From positions 1 to 8,542 of the forward strand of contig CANCAR010000111.1 in the NCBI GenBank assembly GCA_947374125.1: a stretch of 8,542 nt of DNA, written 5' to 3'. The notes beneath the pieces were generated by a model. That model did not search any database. It was not told where the DNA came from and saw only the letters and a list, made by a program, of their open reading frames with translations. Made by a program: the position numbers and the translations under genes. The stretch comes from Hyphomicrobiales bacterium. GTDB taxonomy: Bacteria; Pseudomonadota; Alphaproteobacteria; Rhizobiales; Beijerinckiaceae. Shown in pieces: positions 6,825-8,542 of this stretch. Positions within the stretch are counted from its first letter, which is position 1. Every line of letters starts with the position of its first letter.

Positions 6825-6839
6825 CGTCCGCCCCCGTAA
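6084..6839 (+). CDS. cobK: Precorrin-6A reductase (CobK)
   Basis: A 251-residue NADPH-dependent reductase converting precorrin-6A to precorrin-6B. Landmarks are RILILGGTSEAMALAR (5-20), the GRTG turn (36-39), HRIGGFGGVDGLVAYL (48-63), DATHPFAAQMTWNA (73-86), TVGRLSLPVF (136-145), TKNSGGSATDAKLAAARELG (198-217) and IIIDRP (221-226). All match the CobK/CbiJ family and its usual length. The frame opens at a TTG at 6069, but ATG 6084, with GAGGTG seven bases upstream, gives the expected N-terminus. The gene is alone on the plus strand inside the cob operon: 29 bp from the divergent cobL start, and overlapping the cobJ 3' end by 19 bp. Any cobK promoter must overlap cobL coding sequence. Confidence 0.95.
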   Translation: MTGKRILILGGTSEAMALARALAELPEIDAIMSLAGRTGHPVRPPIAHRIGGFGGVDGLVAYLKENSVAALIDATHPFAAQMTWNAAEACNGLGVPRLVFTRPAWRPSDGDQWISVTDTEAAVDALGGLPRKVFLTVGRLSLPVFKRAPQHHYLMRSIDAPDEPDRPPQMELILARGPFDIRAEKGLMTTHGIDIVVTKNSGGSATDAKLAAARELGLPVIIIDRPTMPDSRVVYSLDDVMEFIEAHRPPP

Positions 6840-7585
6840 TGGCGGGGGGTGTACATCCTCGGCTCTTGGCCGTCCCGTTCGATAAACCGGGTTTCGTTCG
6901 AGCCGATGAGAACCAAAGTCGACATATCCGCGTTGGCTGGATCGGCTTCACCCAGCGTTGTCAAAATAATGCGCTCATCGGCTCGCCCAACCGCGCGGGC
7001 AAAGGCTACCGGCGTTGAAGGCTTTTTCAACGAGCGTAGCATTGTGAATGCATCGTGGATTGGCTGTGGCCTTGCTTTTGAGGCCGGATTATAGAGCGCG
7101 ATAACGAAATCACCCTCGGCAGCCGCTGTCAGCCTTTTGATGATAACGTCCCAAGGCTTAAGATTATCGCTCAGTGAAATCGCGCAAAAATCGTGGCCCA
7201 AAGGCGCGCCAAGCCGAGCCGCTGCCGCTTGCATCGCGCTGATGCCGGGTAGAACCTCGATATCGGTTGCTTTGTCCGCATCGCTGCCCGCATCCACGGC
7301 CTCGAAAACAGCCGCTGCCATGGCAAACACGCCGGGGTCACCGCCTGATACGACCGCCACAATATGCCCCTGTTGGGCGAGATCGAGCGCATGGCGCGCG
7401 CGGTCAATCTCGACGCGGTTATCGGTCGCGTGTTTGGTTTGGCCTTGGCGGTCCGGCAAGCGCTCGATATAGGGGATATAGCCGATCACATCGGTGGCAA
7501 TCGCAAGTGCCGCCGAGGCTTCGGGAGTCAGCCATTTTTCAGGGCCGGGACCTAAGCCAACGATGAGGATTTTGCCCTTGCTCAT
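6821..7585 (-). CDS. cobJ: Precorrin-3B C17-methyltransferase (CobJ)
   Basis: A 254-residue SAM-dependent methylase of normal CobJ/CbiH length. It methylates C-17 of precorrin-3B and drives ring contraction to precorrin-4. Visible motifs are ILIVGLGPGPEKWLTPEA (6-23), IGYIPYIERL (34-43), VVSGGDPGVFAMAAAVFEAV (78-97), VLPGISAMQAAAARLGAPLG (111-130), DFCAISLSD (132-140) and IALYNPASKARP (162-173). The start overlaps the cobI stop in an ATGA. Its C-terminal residues RHYGGGR are encoded opposite the last codons of cobK, a 19 bp tail-to-tail overlap. Its precursor, precorrin-3B, needs CobG or CobZ, neither of which is in the window. Confidence 0.95.
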   Translation of the reverse strand: MSKGKILIVGLGPGPEKWLTPEASAALAIATDVIGYIPYIERLPDRQGQTKHATDNRVEIDRARHALDLAQQGHIVAVVSGGDPGVFAMAAAVFEAVDAGSDADKATDIEVLPGISAMQAAAARLGAPLGHDFCAISLSDNLKPWDVIIKRLTAAAEGDFVIALYNPASKARPQPIHDAFTMLRSLKKPSTPVAFARAVGRADERIILTTLGEADPANADMSTLVLIGSNETRFIERDGQEPRMYTPRHYGGGR

Positions 7586-8325
7586 TCCGGTCGCCGCCCT
7601 TCGCCGGGGATGATAATCATCGAAAAATAGGGTGCCACGCCGTCAGTTTTGTCAGCCAGTGGCATAACAATTTCACCCGTCATCGTGCCCCGTTCAATAT
7701 AAAAAGACCGCTGCAATAACCCTTTTTTTTCAATGACATTACGCACTTTTTGGAAGTTTTTTCCGAGTTTCATTACAACCACGGCATCGGCCAAATCGAG
7801 GCGCTTCGTTAGCTCATCGCTCGGCAATGTACCGGGCAGTATGCTCAGCACATCGTCGCCCCATGTCATCGGTACGCCATTGGCGGTCCAGCAGCCCGAC
7901 ATACCGGTCACGCCTGGGCAGATGGTGACGTCGTAACGGTCTTTCAGCCTCATATAAGGGTGCATAAAAGACCCATAGAAAAGCGGGTCGCCTTCACACA
8001 ATAGCGCCACATCGCGGCCCGCTTCCAGATGGTCGGCAAGCAGGGCCGAAGCTTCGTCGTAAAAAGCTGCCAGTTGGCGGTTATACTCTGGGTCGGTATG
8101 CGGAATTTCGGTGGTGACGGGATAGATCAAGGACAATTCAATTGAGCCTTCGGGGATCATTCCTTCGGCGATGGTGCGTGCATGACCTTTTTTGCCGCGC
8201 TTGGCGAACCACGCCACAACGGGTGCTGATTGAACCGCTTTTAGGGATTTAAGCGTAACAAGCTCCGGGTCGCCTGGGCCGAGACCCACTCCATAAAGCC
8301 TGCCTTTGGTCACCGAACTACTCAT
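7582..8325 (-). CDS. cobI: Precorrin-2 C20-methyltransferase (CobI)
   Basis: A 247-residue tetrapyrrole methylase that transfers methyl from SAM to C-20 of precorrin-2, giving precorrin-3A; this reaction commits the intermediate to cobalamin. Motifs are LYGVGLGPGDPELVTLKSLK (10-29), LLCEGDPLFYGSFMH (108-122), TICPGVTGMSGCWTA (134-148), MTWGDDVLSILPG (153-165) and VVMKLGKNF (183-191). These match CobI/CbiL. The start ATG 8325 overlaps the cobH stop in an ATGA, and the stop overlaps cobJ the same way. Residues K200-K201 lie in a run of eight A bases (7730-7723), described separately. CobI rather than CbiL follows from the aerobic cluster. Confidence 0.95.
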   Translation of the reverse strand: MSSSVTKGRLYGVGLGPGDPELVTLKSLKAVQSAPVVAWFAKRGKKGHARTIAEGMIPEGSIELSLIYPVTTEIPHTDPEYNRQLAAFYDEASALLADHLEAGRDVALLCEGDPLFYGSFMHPYMRLKDRYDVTICPGVTGMSGCWTANGVPMTWGDDVLSILPGTLPSDELTKRLDLADAVVVMKLGKNFQKVRNVIEKKGLLQRSFYIERGTMTGEIVMPLADKTDGVAPYFSMIIIPGEGRRPE

Positions 8326-8542
8326 TCTTTGTCACTCGCCAGCGCATTAACGGCACCTACCGTCATAGCACTGCCGCCTTTTCTGCCTCTAACAACGATC
8401 CAAGGCGCACGATTATCTTCCATCAACGCATCTTTCGATTCCGCCGCACCGACAAAGCCAACGGGCATACCCACAACACAAGCGGGTAGGGGGCTGCCTT
8501 CATCCAGCATTTCAAGCAATCGATAGAGCGCTGTCGGCGCAT
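8322..8542 (-). CDS. cobH: Precorrin-8X methylmutase (CobH), C-terminal part
   Basis: The last 72 residues of a gene whose start lies beyond the right edge. CobH moves the methyl group from C-11 to C-12 of precorrin-8X, giving hydrogenobyrinate. The visible part reads APTALYRLLEMLDEG, then VVGMPVGFVGAAESKDAL, then VRGRKGGSAMTVGAVNALAS. The GMPVGFVGAAESK block and the GG(S/T)AMT tail are hallmarks of CobH/CbiC. The family is ~210 residues, so roughly two thirds, including the catalytic histidine region, is missing here. A TTG at 8519 is only an internal leucine codon. The stop overlaps the cobI ATG in an ATGA, continuing the coupled series. Confidence 0.93.
   Translation of the reverse strand, partial: APTALYRLLEMLDEGSPLPACVVGMPVGFVGAAESKDALMEDNRAPWIVVRGRKGGSAMTVGAVNALASDKE

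Noticed and set aside
8329..8526. A 65-codon plus-strand frame opposite cobH
   Set aside because: It is a shadow of the clearly recognisable CobH C-terminus.

Overview
This window is most of an aerobic (late cobalt insertion) cobalamin corrin-ring cluster. Its downstream end abuts the start of a formate dehydrogenase locus. Gene content points to an alphaproteobacterium with moderately high GC: CobH/I/J/K/L/E/M/B-type enzymes, CbiD in place of CobF, and an FdsG-type formate dehydrogenase subunit. I cannot name the genus.

Reading along the minus strand (right to left), the order is cobH (3' part only), cobI, cobJ, [cobK on the plus strand], cobL, cobE, cobM, [cbiD on the plus strand], cobB, a LysR-family regulator, and the first codons of an fdsG-like gene that runs off the left edge. 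The enzymes cover precorrin-2 to precorrin-3A (CobI), precorrin-3B to -4 (CobJ), -4 to -5 (CobM), C-1 methylation (CbiD, with CobE a possible partner), reduction of precorrin-6A (CobK), precorrin-6B to -8X (CobL), methyl migration to hydrogenobyrinate (CobH), and a,c-amidation (CobB). No precorrin-3B synthase (CobG or CobZ), CobF, cobaltochelatase or cobalamin riboswitch is visible; these may lie outside the window.

The packing is extreme. Consecutive minus-strand genes are joined by 4-base ATGA stop/start overlaps. The two plus-strand genes fill their gaps almost exactly: 29 bp separates the cobL and cobK starts, the cobK and cobJ 3' ends overlap by 19 bp, 5 bp separates the cbiD and cobM 3' ends, and 53 bp separates the cbiD and cobB starts. 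There is no room for ordinary terminators, so the minus-strand genes look like one operon interrupted by two antisense genes (a noncontiguous operon).

The most unusual signal is on the operon strand opposite cobK and cbiD. In each case an open frame crosses the whole inverted gene. It begins with an ATG overlapping the stop of the upstream operon gene (cobJ or cobM) in an ATGA, and ends with a TGA overlapping the start of the downstream gene (cobL in ATGA, cobB in TTGA). The minus strand is therefore an unbroken chain of eight consecutive 4-base stop/start overlaps from cobH to cobB. The openness requires cobK and cbiD to contain no TTA, CTA or TCA codons, and I find none in either. By the same hand count, neighbouring cobL has 14. 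One inference is that these are translated bridges carrying ribosomes across the antisense segments, but chance and codon bias have not been formally excluded.

The only non-coding stretch of note is the 123-132 bp between the LysR stop and fdsG. It carries a repeated, partly dyadic motif that could be a LysR operator.
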